This document shows, piece by piece, positions 13,789 through 22,686 of a stretch of DNA of 24,459 bases. Both the position numbers and the translations under genes were made by a program. The stretch's first letter is position 1. The number at the start of each line of letters is the position of its first letter. The notes beneath the pieces are model-generated. The model did no database searches and had not been told where the DNA came from. It saw only the letters and a program-made list of their open reading frames with translations. This DNA comes from Pseudomonadota bacterium (GTDB lineage Bacteria > Desulfobacterota > Syntrophia > Syntrophales > UBA5619): NCBI GenBank assembly GCA_018827585.1, contig JAHJXP010000139.1:1-24459 (forward strand). Direction: 5' to 3'.

Positions 13789-14952
13789 TTAATAAGCGGT
13801 GCGATAAACGGCGAGGACCTCCCCTTCATCCATCACCGGTCGCGCGTTGTTGACGATTGCCCCGTCGGACAGGCTCAGCGCCGATGCCTTCACGAGCGCC
13901 TCCTCTGTTACACTGACCTCCGACAGACGGACGGGGTGGCCGATCCGCCCGAGGAAGGAGCGGAGCGCCGCGACGGCCGCCTCGGCGGCCTCCCGCTCGT
14001 CCATTCCCTTCTCCCGGACGCCCATGGCCTCGGCGACCAGCGCGTAGCTCTCGGCTGCATCCTCCAGGTTGAACGCCATGACGTGGGGCAGGAGGATGCC
14101 GTTGGCGATTCCGTGAGGCACCCGGGCGATCGCCCCGAGGGAGTGGGCCATTGCATGGACCAGACCGACCATCGCGTTCCCGAAGGCCCAGCCGGCCATC
14201 GTTGCCGCGAGCTGCACCTGGCCCCGGGCCGCGAGATCCGCCCCGTTTTGCGTGCAGATCGGCAGAAAACGGTAAAGCAGGCGGATGGCCTGCATCGCCA
14301 GCCCGTCCGCGATCGGTTCGCGCTGCACGGATTGCAGGGCTTCGACGGCGTGGGTCATCGCGTCCATTCCCGTCGAAGCCGTGAGCAGCGGCGGGAGCTT
14401 CTCCGTCATGACCGGGTCGAGGATCGCGATCCGCGGCGTGTTGAAGTACTCGACGATAAGGATCTTCTGCCCCTTCCGTTCATCGAGGATGACGGCCATG
14501 CAGGTCACCTCGCTTCCCGTCCCCGCGGTCGTCGGGATGACGATGTGCGGCGTCTGCGGTCGGGTGAGGAGCTGAATCCCTTCGAAGTTCTCCAGCCCGC
14601 CGCCCTCAGTCAGAAGAATGCAGACCCCCTTTCCCGTGTCGATGACGCTCCCGCCCCCGACGCTGACGACGCAGTCGGCCCCTTTCCCGCGGGCATAGTC
14701 CGCGGCCCGGTTCACCACGCCCACACCGGTGTCCTGGGGGACGTCGGAAAACACCCCGACGCACTTGTCTCCGAGCGCCTTGAGGACGCCCTCGACCAGC
14801 CCCGCCTTCATCACCCCCGGATCGGTCATGACCAGCGCCCGACGGCAGCCGAGACCGGCCATTTCCATCTCGCAATCGCGTGAGGCCCCGACGCCGAAGA
14901 TGACCCTTGTCGGGCCGAAATAGACAAACGACAAATCCTGATCGTATGCCAT
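13789..14952 (-). CDS. Iron-containing alcohol dehydrogenase
   Basis: This is a 387-residue group III NAD(P)-dependent alcohol dehydrogenase. The nucleotide-binding GGGSVID is at residues 99-105. The expected metal ligands are D197 and H201 in STGMDAMTHAVEA, H266 in GLVHAMAH, and H280 in VPHG. All are intact. It would interconvert an alcohol with its aldehyde; the substrate is not readable from sequence. AGGAGG 5 bases before the ATG at 14952 fixes the start. With the aldehyde oxidoreductase upstream it could form a two-step alcohol-aldehyde-acid route, the SCP2-like proteins perhaps carrying a hydrophobic substrate; that link is inferred from position only. Confidence 0.93.
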   Translation of the reverse strand: MAYDQDLSFVYFGPTRVIFGVGASRDCEMEMAGLGCRRALVMTDPGVMKAGLVEGVLKALGDKCVGVFSDVPQDTGVGVVNRAADYARGKGADCVVSVGGGSVIDTGKGVCILLTEGGGLENFEGIQLLTRPQTPHIVIPTTAGTGSEVTCMAVILDERKGQKILIVEYFNTPRIAILDPVMTEKLPPLLTASTGMDAMTHAVEALQSVQREPIADGLAMQAIRLLYRFLPICTQNGADLAARGQVQLAATMAGWAFGNAMVGLVHAMAHSLGAIARVPHGIANGILLPHVMAFNLEDAAESYALVAEAMGVREKGMDEREAAEAAVAALRSFLGRIGHPVRLSEVSVTEEALVKASALSLSDGAIVNNARPVMDEGEVLAVYRTAY

Positions 14953-15076
14953 GGATACCTCCTCATGGAACCGCACGGCCCTCGTTCGGCCGCACTTTCC
15001 GGCCGCGCCGATGTCGCCCCGTCATGTTTCCGCCTGCCCCTTGGTTCCTTGCCATCCTCCTGAACGCAAGCCGAGA

Positions 15077-15502
15077 TTAGGCTTCGTCAGGCCAGACGGT
15101 TTCGATCTCGCAGAGGAGATCGATCACCTTGTTGACACTTTTGATGTTACGCACGATATAGGTGAGGTCCCCCTTGAGCTTGAGCTTCCCCTGCATGAGG
15201 GCCTTGGTGGAGTCGATCTCCTTTCTGGCCACCTGCTTCCAACGGGCGTAGTCGCCGGACATGATGAACTTGGCGCTCTCCGCCTTCGCCTTGTCGCAAA
15301 TGAGGAAATCTTTTACATCGCCGTGCCAGTAGTCGGTGAAGAGATACAGCGGCTCCGGGATGCCCTTGTCCGGATCGGGATTCACGATGATCGAGACGCT
15401 TCCCTCCCAGCCCTTCGCAATCTCCTTGTACTCCTTCGATCCCGCGATCTTCTCTTTCCACGCATCGAGCCATTCCTGTGTCATCGCCTGGTGTTTCGCC
15501 AT
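15077..15502 (-). CDS. SCP2 sterol-binding-domain protein (copy A)
   Basis: This is a 141-residue protein made of a single SCP2-type domain. The pattern FIMSGDYARWKQVARKEID followed by LMQGKLKLKGDLTYI is characteristic, the second part being the conserved late strand-turn-helix of the fold. It probably binds a hydrophobic acyl or isoprenoid ligand in the cytoplasm. AAGGAGG 5 bases before the ATG at 15502 supports the start. It lies 82 bases after the aldehyde oxidoreductase and 124 bases before the alcohol dehydrogenase on the same strand. The second gap contains a small CGGCCG/CGGCCG hairpin (14987-15005). Confidence 0.75.
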   Translation of the reverse strand: MAKHQAMTQEWLDAWKEKIAGSKEYKEIAKGWEGSVSIIVNPDPDKGIPEPLYLFTDYWHGDVKDFLICDKAKAESAKFIMSGDYARWKQVARKEIDSTKALMQGKLKLKGDLTYIVRNIKSVNKVIDLLCEIETVWPDEA

Positions 15503-15584
15503 TTTGCCCTCCTTAGATTCATGATGCAATCGCTATGGGGACGAAAAATCTCCAGCGGTCCGGCGAAGTCGCGTCCCGTGTCTC

Positions 15585-17447
15585 CTATTTCCGGTAAAGC
15601 CTTTCCCGGAGATCGTCGAGTCCCAGCTCCCGGAGCTTCTCCTCCTTTGGGAACCCCCGTTCGTCCAGCCCCCGGATTGCGTAGTACTCGCGCTTGAGCC
15701 TCTCGACGTCGGGGACCGAACCGGCGCCCGCCCCCTCCTTAAGCGGCGTCAGGATCCGCTTCGGCAGGGCGTCGTCCTTCGCCGTCACCCCCAGGAGGTT
15801 GTTGATCCCCCGCTTCAGCGTCCAGTCGCGCATCCCGCAGCGCATCAGCTCTTCGAATGAGAAGTTGAAGCCCGTGACGGCGTTGAAGGCGTCCCGGATC
15901 GTCTCCGGCCTCAGGCAGTCCGTGAGGTAGTGGCAGATGGAAAGGGAGTTGCCGAGGATGCCGTAGTTCTCCGAATGGAAGACAAGCTCCGCCTTCCCCT
16001 CGCTCGTCGTCCCCTGGTAGTCGTCCTTCATGGGGAAGAGCTGCGGCCAGGAGGCCATCCCCTGCTCCGTGGCCAAAACGGCGTGCTGGAGGTGGCAGGC
16101 CCCCCGGTTGGACATCATGTAGGCGAGCCCCATACCGTGGAACCCGCGCGGGTCGTGCATCGGGAGGTCCAGCCCCTTGACGTGGACGACCGCGTCCACG
16201 GCCTCGCTGCCGATCTTCCTGGCGGCCGCGAGGGTCCCTTCCGCGAGGAGGCCGCCGAACCCCTCCCGGCGGGCTATCCGCGGCAGGAGCGCCAGGACCG
16301 CCTCCATGTTTCCCCAGGTCAGATCGAGGCCGTCGGTCGTCTGCGGCGTCAGGAGACCTTTTTCATAGAGCTCCATCGCCCAGGCGATAGCCGCCCCGCA
16401 ACTGATCGTGTCCATCCCGTAGCGGTTGCACAGTTCGTTGGCCTTGATCACTCCCGCGAGGTCCCGGTTCATGATCATCGTCCCGAAGGTGGCGCAGGTC
16501 TCGTACTCCGGCCCCGGACCCTCCTCCGTCCGGTGGGGGCCGTCCGGGACCCGGACGACCCGCTTGCAGGCTACGGGACAGTTCGCGCAGGCGTGGGTGC
16601 GGGTGAGGTAGGTCTCCGAGAGCGTCGGGCCGCTGAGCGCCGAAGAGAGCTCGAAATCCTCGCCGATGGTCCAGTTCCGGATAGGGACGTCGCCGTTGAT
16701 CATCCCGATGTCCATGTTGGCGTCGGAACCCATCGCATGGAGAGAGCCGGCGAGGGCCGACTCCTTGATCTCCCGGACGGCCTCCCTGTGGATCTCGCGG
16801 AAGCGCGCCTCGTCGGCCTTTTCAAGTTTTCCGGACCCGCGGACGCAGATCGCCTTGAGGTTCTTCGCCCCCATGACTGCCCCGAGCCCCGTGCGTCCGA
16901 CGTAATGGGCCTTGTCGTTTCCGATCGCGGCGAACCGGACGAGGTTCTCCCCGGCGGGGCCGATGACGAGCGCCTTGGCCCCCTTGTCCGCCTCCCGAAG
17001 AAGATTCGTCGTCTCGTAGACATCCTTCCCCCAGAGGCCGGAGGCGTCGCTCAGGCGCGCCTCGCCGTCCACGATCGAGAGGCAGACCGGAGAGGCGGAC
17101 CGCCCGGTGATCACGATTCCGTCGTATCCCGCCTTTTTCAGTTCGGGGCCGAAGGTCCCGCCGCAGGCCGACTCCCCCCAGATCCCGGTCAGGGGGGACT
17201 TTGCGCAGACCGCAAAACGGGAACTACCCGGGAAGCCGCTCCCCACCAGCGGCCCGGTCATCACCATCAGCGGGGTCTCCGGCGCGAGGGGGTCGGCATC
17301 GAGAGAATAGCCGTCGAGGTAGAGCTTCGCCCCCAGGGCGCTCCCCCCGATGAATTTCCTGAGCAGAGACTCCTCTACGGTGAAATGAGAAAAACGACCT
17401 TCCGTCAGGTCGACGCGCAGATACCGTCCCGCATACCCTTTGGCCAT
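15585..17447 (-). CDS. Tungsten-containing aldehyde:ferredoxin oxidoreductase family protein
   Basis: This is a 620-residue W-bis-pterin enzyme of the AOR family, which oxidises aldehydes to acids with ferredoxin, or runs in reverse to reduce acids. The [4Fe-4S] ligands appear as C287, C290 and C294 (CANCPVAC) plus a distant C505 in LSICHYLTD, the expected spacing for the family. Pterin-binding segments GRTGLGAVMGAKNLKAI (about 185-200) and GLDLPMHDPRG (about 425-435) are intact. It is cytoplasmic with no signal peptide. GAGG lies shortly before the ATG at 17447. It follows dsrP by 119 bases with no clear terminator between, so readthrough from the dsr operon is possible. The alcohol dehydrogenase downstream is a plausible partner. 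Confidence 0.93.
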   Translation of the reverse strand: MAKGYAGRYLRVDLTEGRFSHFTVEESLLRKFIGGSALGAKLYLDGYSLDADPLAPETPLMVMTGPLVGSGFPGSSRFAVCAKSPLTGIWGESACGGTFGPELKKAGYDGIVITGRSASPVCLSIVDGEARLSDASGLWGKDVYETTNLLREADKGAKALVIGPAGENLVRFAAIGNDKAHYVGRTGLGAVMGAKNLKAICVRGSGKLEKADEARFREIHREAVREIKESALAGSLHAMGSDANMDIGMINGDVPIRNWTIGEDFELSSALSGPTLSETYLTRTHACANCPVACKRVVRVPDGPHRTEEGPGPEYETCATFGTMIMNRDLAGVIKANELCNRYGMDTISCGAAIAWAMELYEKGLLTPQTTDGLDLTWGNMEAVLALLPRIARREGFGGLLAEGTLAAARKIGSEAVDAVVHVKGLDLPMHDPRGFHGMGLAYMMSNRGACHLQHAVLATEQGMASWPQLFPMKDDYQGTTSEGKAELVFHSENYGILGNSLSICHYLTDCLRPETIRDAFNAVTGFNFSFEELMRCGMRDWTLKRGINNLLGVTAKDDALPKRILTPLKEGAGAGSVPDVERLKREYYAIRGLDERGFPKEEKLRELGLDDLRERLYRK

Positions 17448-17566
17448 GGTTCACCTCGCTTGTCTTGTGTGGGACAATCCATCAGGTTTGGGCAGGTTTG
17501 GGTTGCTTGCAAGGGAGCTGATCTCATATCAAAGTTGAGGACTTAGGAGGGGACTTCAGGGTCCGT

Positions 17567-18718
17567 TCATTCCTCTTTTCTTACGGAAACGAAAATCTTG
17601 TAGAATAGCGTGATCATCAGTAGTCCCAAGGCCCAAACTCCGATGGTGATGGCCACCTCCGGTCCCGTAGGGGTATAGTCGGTGATCGTCTCCACAGGGG
17701 AGGGCACGAAACCCGTCACCACCAGCCCCAGTCCTTTTTCGATCCAGAGAGACAGAAACACACCGATACAGGCCAACGCCAGAAGGGATTCGTTCTTCCG
17801 CATTCGGGGGATGATCAGCAGAACGAGGGCTGCCACGGCGGTAAATGCCGACACGGCCATCCACCGGGCGATCGTGTGGTGGCCGTCCAGCCCTGCGAAA
17901 AGGTACGTCAGGTGATGCATGTGTCCCGGGATCTGGCTGTAAAAGACGGTGAAGAGTTCCACCAGGACAAAAAAGATGCTCGTCGCCAGGGCATAGGTCA
18001 CGATCTTGGCCAGGGTTTGAATCGCCTTTTCCCCGGCGTCAAACCGGCCGAACCGCCTCAGGATCAGACAGAAGAGGATCAGCAGGGCCGGCCCGGAGGC
18101 GAAGGCCGAAGCGAGAAACCGGGGCGCCATGATCGCCGTGAGCCAGAAGCCTCTTCCCGGCAGACCCGAGTAGATAAAGGCAGTGACGGTATGGATGCTG
18201 ACGGCCCAGGGGATGGAGAGATAAATCAGGGGCTTCACCCATGCCGGCGGCGGGACGCCTTTCTTGTCGCTCTCAAGGACTGTCCAACCGGTGACTATAT
18301 TTAAAAGGAGATACCCGTTTAGGACAACCATATCCCAGAAGAGCACGGAGGTCGGCGAAGGGTAGAGCAGGACGTTCATGACCCGGCCCGGCTGGCCGAG
18401 ATCGACGAAGATGAAGGTGATGCACATGACCACGGCGGAGACGGCCAGGAATTCCCCCAGGATAGTAATCTTCCCGAATGCCTTGAAGTCGTGGAGATAG
18501 TAAGGCAGAACCAGCATCACCGCCGATGCCGCAATCCCGACCAGAAAGGTGAACTGGGCGATATAGAGTCCCCACGAGACGTCCCGGCTCATGCCGGTGA
18601 TCCCCAGACCGTAATCGAGCTGCCTCAGGTAGAAGAAAAAACCGATAGCAACCAGGAGCAGTAGAAATGCCACCCAGATTCCGTATCCGCGCGATCCTTT
18701 CAGGGCTTTTTCGAGCAC
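17567..18718 (-). CDS. dsrP: DsrP, NrfD-like integral membrane subunit of the DsrMKJOP complex
   Basis: This is a 383-residue polytopic membrane protein of the NrfD/PsrC family with about ten membrane helices. It exchanges electrons with the quinone pool and with the periplasmic iron-sulfur subunit DsrO. Family-typical stretches include LDYGLGITGMSRDVSWGLYI, ILGEFLAVSAV and FIFVDLGQPGRVMNVLLYPSP. I chose the GTG at 18718, where GAGG is 5 bases upstream and the protein then begins VLEKALKGS, as DsrP proteins do. The longer frame to 18895 lies inside dsrO and is not real. It is the last gene of dsrMKJOP, 7 bases after dsrO. Confidence 0.94.
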   Translation of the reverse strand: MLEKALKGSRGYGIWVAFLLLLVAIGFFFYLRQLDYGLGITGMSRDVSWGLYIAQFTFLVGIAASAVMLVLPYYLHDFKAFGKITILGEFLAVSAVVMCITFIFVDLGQPGRVMNVLLYPSPTSVLFWDMVVLNGYLLLNIVTGWTVLESDKKGVPPPAWVKPLIYLSIPWAVSIHTVTAFIYSGLPGRGFWLTAIMAPRFLASAFASGPALLILFCLILRRFGRFDAGEKAIQTLAKIVTYALATSIFFVLVELFTVFYSQIPGHMHHLTYLFAGLDGHHTIARWMAVSAFTAVAALVLLIIPRMRKNESLLALACIGVFLSLWIEKGLGLVVTGFVPSPVETITDYTPTGPEVAITIGVWALGLLMITLFYKIFVSVRKEE

Positions 18719-18725
18719 GGCAGCC

Positions 18726-19505
18726 TCACAAAATATAATAGACCTGAGGTCCTGTTCCCAGTTCCGGTCTTCGCCGGAGAGACAGGCCTTTATCAAGAAT
18801 GAGCCGGACCTCTGAACGGGGATCTTCCAGATCGCAAAATGCCAGGGCCTTGTCCTTACAGGCGATGACACAGGCGGGGAAGATCCCCCGGGCAAGCCTT
18901 TCCTCGCAGAAATTGCATTTTTCCACCACGCCCTTGGTCCGTGTCGGAAAAGCCTGATTGATTTTGCGGATGAACGGCCGGGGATCGCGGTAGTTCATGC
19001 TTCTGGACCCGTAGGGGCAGGCGGCCATGCAGAACCGGCACCCGATGCAGCGGTGATAGTCCATCATCACGATCCCGTCCGCCCTCTTGAAGGTCGCCTG
19101 CGTCGGACAGACCCGCACGCAGGGCGGGTTCTCGCAGTGGTTGCAGAGAACCGGGACAGGAAGTTTCGTGATCGATTCCGGCAGCCGGGGATGGGCCTCC
19201 GCGGGAAAGATATGTTCAACCCTTTCGAGGCCGATCCAGTGGACATCATCCTTGGGGTTTCCGATTACGGGCACATTGTGCTCCAGATGGCAGGCGGTGA
19301 TGCAATCCGTGCAACCGGGACGGCATTTTCTTGGTTCGACCGTCATCGCCCAGCGCTTTGCCTTCAGCGCTTGAAGACGTCCCGGAGCCGCCGGAGATAA
19401 CGGGATTCCGGCTTGAGCCGAGGAGAGCGAAGGCAGAAAGGGAAGAACCAGGCCGACGGCCGAAAATCCCGCGATTTTCAGAAATTCTCTACGAGTGGGC
19501 GCCAT
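18726..19505 (-). CDS. dsrO: DsrO, periplasmic iron-sulfur subunit of the DsrMKJOP complex
   Basis: This is a 259-residue ferredoxin-like protein exported by the Tat pathway. The twin-arginine signal TRREFLKIAG is at residues 4-13 and a cleavage site near SSAQA ends at about 32. Sixteen cysteines form four cluster sets: C61/65/68/72, C121/124/129/133, C153/156/159/163 and C197/200/212/216. It should pass electrons between the cytochrome DsrJ and the membrane subunit DsrP. GGAGG is 7 bases before the ATG at 19505, whose A is shared with the dsrJ stop codon (TGATG), implying translational coupling. The longer frame to 19607 is a shadow over dsrJ. Confidence 0.95.
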   Translation of the reverse strand: MAPTRREFLKIAGFSAVGLVLPFLPSLSSAQAGIPLSPAAPGRLQALKAKRWAMTVEPRKCRPGCTDCITACHLEHNVPVIGNPKDDVHWIGLERVEHIFPAEAHPRLPESITKLPVPVLCNHCENPPCVRVCPTQATFKRADGIVMMDYHRCIGCRFCMAACPYGSRSMNYRDPRPFIRKINQAFPTRTKGVVEKCNFCEERLARGIFPACVIACKDKALAFCDLEDPRSEVRLILDKGLSLRRRPELGTGPQVYYIL

Positions 19506-19906
19506 CAGCGGACCTCCTCGGGTATGATATGACAGCTCCAGCAGGCGGGCTTGGCCCCGGCATAATCGTGGCACCGGTCGCAAAACTGCTTCTTGTTGCT
19601 GTGACATTCCAGGCAGGTCCCGGTCAGGCTGACCTGAAAGACCCGCCCGTCCGCGGTCCTGTATGAACGGTTCCCTTCCCGGACGGCGCCGTCCCGCCAG
19701 GCAGCGAGGAGTTTCATGTGGTTGGCTCTCATATACGGCGCCGTCTCCACGCAGAGTTTTTCCTTCAGCTGCTGGATGGCGGGCGTATCGAGCTTCAGGT
19801 CCGGCGGTGAAACGGCTTTTCCCCTGCCGTACCAGAACGGGAAGGTGGCCACGATCAAAAAGACCACGATCCCGGCGATGATCATTCCCCGGTTATAGAG
19901 CTTCAT
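19505..19906 (-). CDS. dsrJ: DsrJ, triheme periplasmic cytochrome c of the DsrMKJOP complex
   Basis: This is a 133-residue cytochrome c anchored by one N-terminal membrane helix (about residues 7-25). Three CxxCH heme sites are present: CLECH (98-102), CDRCH (109-113) and CWSCH (122-126). A further cysteine, C52 in EKLCVETAPYMR, sits where characterised DsrJ proteins have the cysteine that can ligate a heme with unusual His/Cys coordination; this assignment is from memory of the family. It overlaps dsrK by 14 bases and shares one base with dsrO. Confidence 0.95.
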   Translation of the reverse strand: MKLYNRGMIIAGIVVFLIVATFPFWYGRGKAVSPPDLKLDTPAIQQLKEKLCVETAPYMRANHMKLLAAWRDGAVREGNRSYRTADGRVFQVSLTGTCLECHSNKKQFCDRCHDYAGAKPACWSCHIIPEEVR

Positions 19907-21515
19907 CGGCTGCCTTTCCTTCCAGCGGTTCTCCGCGCAGGTCCGTCGTCCTCTCCTTTTCCCCCTTCATGATCAGGGCGTTGGCCAGCAGTTCGTGGAC
20001 CCCCATGACCGTCACACCCGGCACCCAGTAGTCCATGAGCGAAGTCAGAGTCGCCCGGTCGATGGCGCACATGCAGGCCAGGCGGTTCACCCCGTGCTTT
20101 TCCTTTACCTGCTTGACGGCCATGGCCCTGGGCATCCCGCCGCGCATCCGCATCTCCATGTTCTCGTCGTTTCCGAGCCCGGCCCCTCCGCCACAGCAGA
20201 GGGTCTTCTCCCGGATCGTATCCTCGGCCATCTCGTGGAAATGGTTGCAGGCGTGGCGGATGATATAGCGGGGTTCTTCAAAGAGCCCCATGGCCCGGGC
20301 GGGGTTGCAGGAATCGTGGTACGTCACCCGGAGGTGGTCATTCCGGGACGGATCGAGCTTCAGCTTCCCGCTGCGGATCAGGTCGGAGGTGAATTCGGCG
20401 ATGTGCACAATCCTCGTGGCGCGGGCGTTTTCGAACCGCGTTCCGGTGATCGGCGAAACCGGCTCTTGGAGGAAATCGGCGGGGCCGTTCATCGTGTCCA
20501 TGTACTGGTGGAGAACCCGCCACATATGGCCGCACTCGCCCCCGAGGATCCACTTGACCCCGAGGCGCTTTGCCTCCGCGTAGATCTTGGCGTTGAGGCG
20601 CTTGATCATCTCGTGGGAGGTGAACAGGCCGAAGTTTCCCCCGTCGGATGCGTAGGTGCTGAAGGTGTAGTTCAGGCCGATCTCGTGAAAGAGCATCATG
20701 TAGCCCATGCAGGTATAGGTCCCCGGGTCGGCGAAATAGTCGCCCGAAGGTGTGACGAAGAGGATCTCCGCCCCTTTTTTATTGAGGGGGACCTCAACGT
20801 GTACGCCGGTCTTGTCCTCGATGTCGTCCGCCATGAATTCGAGCATGTCCTTGACGCCGCCGGGCTGGATGCCGAGGTGGTTGCCCGTCCGGAAACAGTT
20901 CGCCACCGGTTCCATGACCCAGTTGATGTTGCAGCCGACGAGGCTGAGGAGCTCCCGCCCCATCGTCGTGATCTCCGCCTGGTCGATCCCGTAAGGGCAA
21001 AAGACGGAACACCTCCGGCACTCGGTGCACTGGTAAAAGTAATAGAACCACTCCTTGAGGACGTCGATTGTCAGGTCACGGGCGCCCGCGAGCTTGCCGA
21101 AGCGCTTTCCCGATTCGGTGAAATAGCGCCGGTAGACGGAACGTAAAAGCTCGGCCCGCAGGACCGGCATATTCTTCGGGTCGCCGGAGCCGATGTAGAA
21201 GTGGCATTTGTCCGCGCAGGCCCCGCACCGGACGCAAATGTCCATGAAGAGGCGAAACGACCGGTACTTTTCCAGACGCTCGCGCAGACCCTCCAGAATG
21301 ATCGACTGCCAGTTCGCCGGGAGCTTCCAGTCCTCGTCGGGGGGTTGCCAGGCCCGCGGGTTCGGAAGGCCCAGGGCGGTCAGGCTCTTGGCGCCGCCGC
21401 TGTAGCTCCAGGTTCCGGGGCGAAAGACCGTGGGGGTCTCCATCCATGGCGTCTCCGGTGGTGCGTAACGGATCGCGATCAACTCGTCGGGTTTGGGTGT
21501 CTTGACAGCGGCCAT
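19893..21515 (-). CDS. dsrK: DsrK, cytoplasmic HdrD-like catalytic subunit of the DsrMKJOP complex
   Basis: This is a 540-residue iron-sulfur protein related to heterodisulfide reductase HdrD, thought to reduce the DsrC trisulfide. Two classical [4Fe-4S] sites are at residues 94-104 (CVRCGACADKC) and 163-174 (CTECRRCSVFCP). The CCG-type region for the catalytic noncubane cluster is visible as GGECGH (325-330), HDSCNP (400-405) and CCGGGAG (440-446). It has no signal peptide, consistent with a cytoplasmic face. AAGGAG lies 5 bases before the ATG at 21515, which is 2 bases after the dsrM stop. Confidence 0.96.
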   Translation of the reverse strand: MAAVKTPKPDELIAIRYAPPETPWMETPTVFRPGTWSYSGGAKSLTALGLPNPRAWQPPDEDWKLPANWQSIILEGLRERLEKYRSFRLFMDICVRCGACADKCHFYIGSGDPKNMPVLRAELLRSVYRRYFTESGKRFGKLAGARDLTIDVLKEWFYYFYQCTECRRCSVFCPYGIDQAEITTMGRELLSLVGCNINWVMEPVANCFRTGNHLGIQPGGVKDMLEFMADDIEDKTGVHVEVPLNKKGAEILFVTPSGDYFADPGTYTCMGYMMLFHEIGLNYTFSTYASDGGNFGLFTSHEMIKRLNAKIYAEAKRLGVKWILGGECGHMWRVLHQYMDTMNGPADFLQEPVSPITGTRFENARATRIVHIAEFTSDLIRSGKLKLDPSRNDHLRVTYHDSCNPARAMGLFEEPRYIIRHACNHFHEMAEDTIREKTLCCGGGAGLGNDENMEMRMRGGMPRAMAVKQVKEKHGVNRLACMCAIDRATLTSLMDYWVPGVTVMGVHELLANALIMKGEKERTTDLRGEPLEGKAADEAL

Positions 21516-21517
21516 CG

Positions 21518-22507
21518 CTACTCCTTCTCGACTGGCAGTCCCGCCAGCTTCATCTTGTCCCTGAATTCTTCTTCGTATTCTTCATAGGTGTGGACCTTGA
21601 CCGGGGCGTTCCAGGGGTTGAGATGCCGCTTCATCCGGTTGTCGTTGGCGAGGTTTCGTGTCGGGCTCAGGAAGATCCCCCCCATATGCATCAGCTTGCT
21701 GGAGGGAAACCAGACCAAAAGGGTAAAGACGAAGGACAGATGAATGTAAAAGACCGTACCGACCCCCTTGGGGGCGGCCGGGGCGAAGGTGACCCACCCC
21801 AGGGCCAGATTCTTCACATGGAGAAGATCGGCGGGGAAGAAGTGCCTCATCAGCAGACCCGTGGTCACGATACCCAGCAGAAGCAGGAGCGCGAAGTAAT
21901 CGGTGACAAGAGAGATGTAGCGCAGCCGGGGAACGGTCATCCGGCGGAGAAACAGAAACGTCAGTCCCGCGACAATGGCGACATCGCTCAAATAGAGCGT
22001 CGGGACGCCGATCTCGAAGAAACCGTCGATCGTCGAGAGGCTTTTGATCCAGGGGGTGATCGGCTCGATGAAGAAACGGAGGTGTCTGAGCACAATGATC
22101 AACAAAGACCAGTGAAAGAGAAGCCCGAAAAACCAGAGCCATTTGGCGCTGCCGTAGACGGGCCTTTGGCCCACGATCGCCACGTCGGTGTTCCTAAAGA
22201 GCGACCGGAACAGGAAAAGCTCCAGGGCCATCCGCCCCATCACGCTCCAAACATTGGAGGGACTCTCCAGCGGATTGTTCTTGATCCAGGGGAGGGAGGT
22301 CTGCTGGCCGCAGGTGGTCGTGATGCGGAAGGGTACGGGGGCCTTGGCCCATTTGACGATGCGATAGATAAACCCTCCGATGAAGACCGTAAAGGCGGCG
22401 TAAGGGAGGATAGCCGTCAGCAAAAAAGAGAGGGTGGCGCTGAAGGCAATCCCCAGGGCCGACAGGGTCAGGATCAGGACAGCGATCAGGGCCGCAATAA
22501 GGTTCAT
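21518..22507 (-). CDS. dsrM: DsrM, NarI-like membrane cytochrome b of the DsrMKJOP complex
   Basis: This is a 329-residue diheme cytochrome b with about six membrane helices that links menaquinol oxidation to DsrK. Likely heme-ligand histidines in membrane segments are H132, H142, H256 and H274. The segment LPYAAFTVFIGGFIYRIVKWAKAPVPF near the start and the late HLSFVFTLLVWFPSSKLMHMGGIF segment are typical. I chose the ATG at 22507, where AGGTGG is present some 10 bases upstream; the frame upstream to 22657 crosses the promoter region and is not family-like. It is the first gene of the operon, and a strong promoter lies about 85 bases upstream. Confidence 0.95.
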   Translation of the reverse strand: MNLIAALIAVLILTLSALGIAFSATLSFLLTAILPYAAFTVFIGGFIYRIVKWAKAPVPFRITTTCGQQTSLPWIKNNPLESPSNVWSVMGRMALELFLFRSLFRNTDVAIVGQRPVYGSAKWLWFFGLLFHWSLLIIVLRHLRFFIEPITPWIKSLSTIDGFFEIGVPTLYLSDVAIVAGLTFLFLRRMTVPRLRYISLVTDYFALLLLLGIVTTGLLMRHFFPADLLHVKNLALGWVTFAPAAPKGVGTVFYIHLSFVFTLLVWFPSSKLMHMGGIFLSPTRNLANDNRMKRHLNPWNAPVKVHTYEEYEEEFRDKMKLAGLPVEKE

Positions 22508-22591
22508 TACTGTTATTCCACCTGCAATGTTTGATTGATACTTACCTTCATCCGCTGAATCTATCCCGGTAGTCGCCGCGATGGCCGCACA

Positions 22592-22620
22592 TGTATACAC
22601 ATTTGGAGACATGTTGTCAA
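22592..22620 (-). promoter_or_regulatory. Sigma70-like promoter of dsrMKJOP
   Basis: On the minus strand TTGACA (22620-22615), a 17-base spacer, then TATACA (22597-22592) is a near-perfect sigma70 promoter. Transcription would start around 22585, giving a leader of about 80 bases before dsrM. The palindromic hexamer ACATGT occurs twice here exactly 20 bases apart (22589-22594 and 22609-22614), touching the -10 and -35 boxes, a possible regulator site. Confidence 0.7.
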
Positions 22621-22622
22621 GA

Positions 22623-22684
22623 CATAGAATAGCATAGAATGATTCGCAAAATAACACCTGCCATCATATCCCTGCCATAATATC
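22623..22684. repeat. Two tandem direct repeats between divergent dsr promoters
   Basis: CATAGAATAG is followed directly by CATAGAATGA (22623-22642), a 10-base period next to the dsrM -35 box. CCTGCCATCATATC is followed directly by CCTGCCATAATATC (22657-22684), a 14-base period ending two bases before the -35 box of the opposite promoter. Position and periodicity suggest transcription-factor binding sites. Confidence 0.5.
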
Positions 22685-22686
22685 CC

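Noticed and set aside
15930..17546. 538-codon + strand open frame opposite the aldehyde oxidoreductase
   Set aside because: It is a GC-driven antisense frame; the minus strand has the cofactor and cluster motifs in the right places.
22508..22657. N-terminal extension of dsrM to 22657
   Set aside because: It crosses a near-consensus promoter and tandem repeats, and the added sequence does not look like DsrM.
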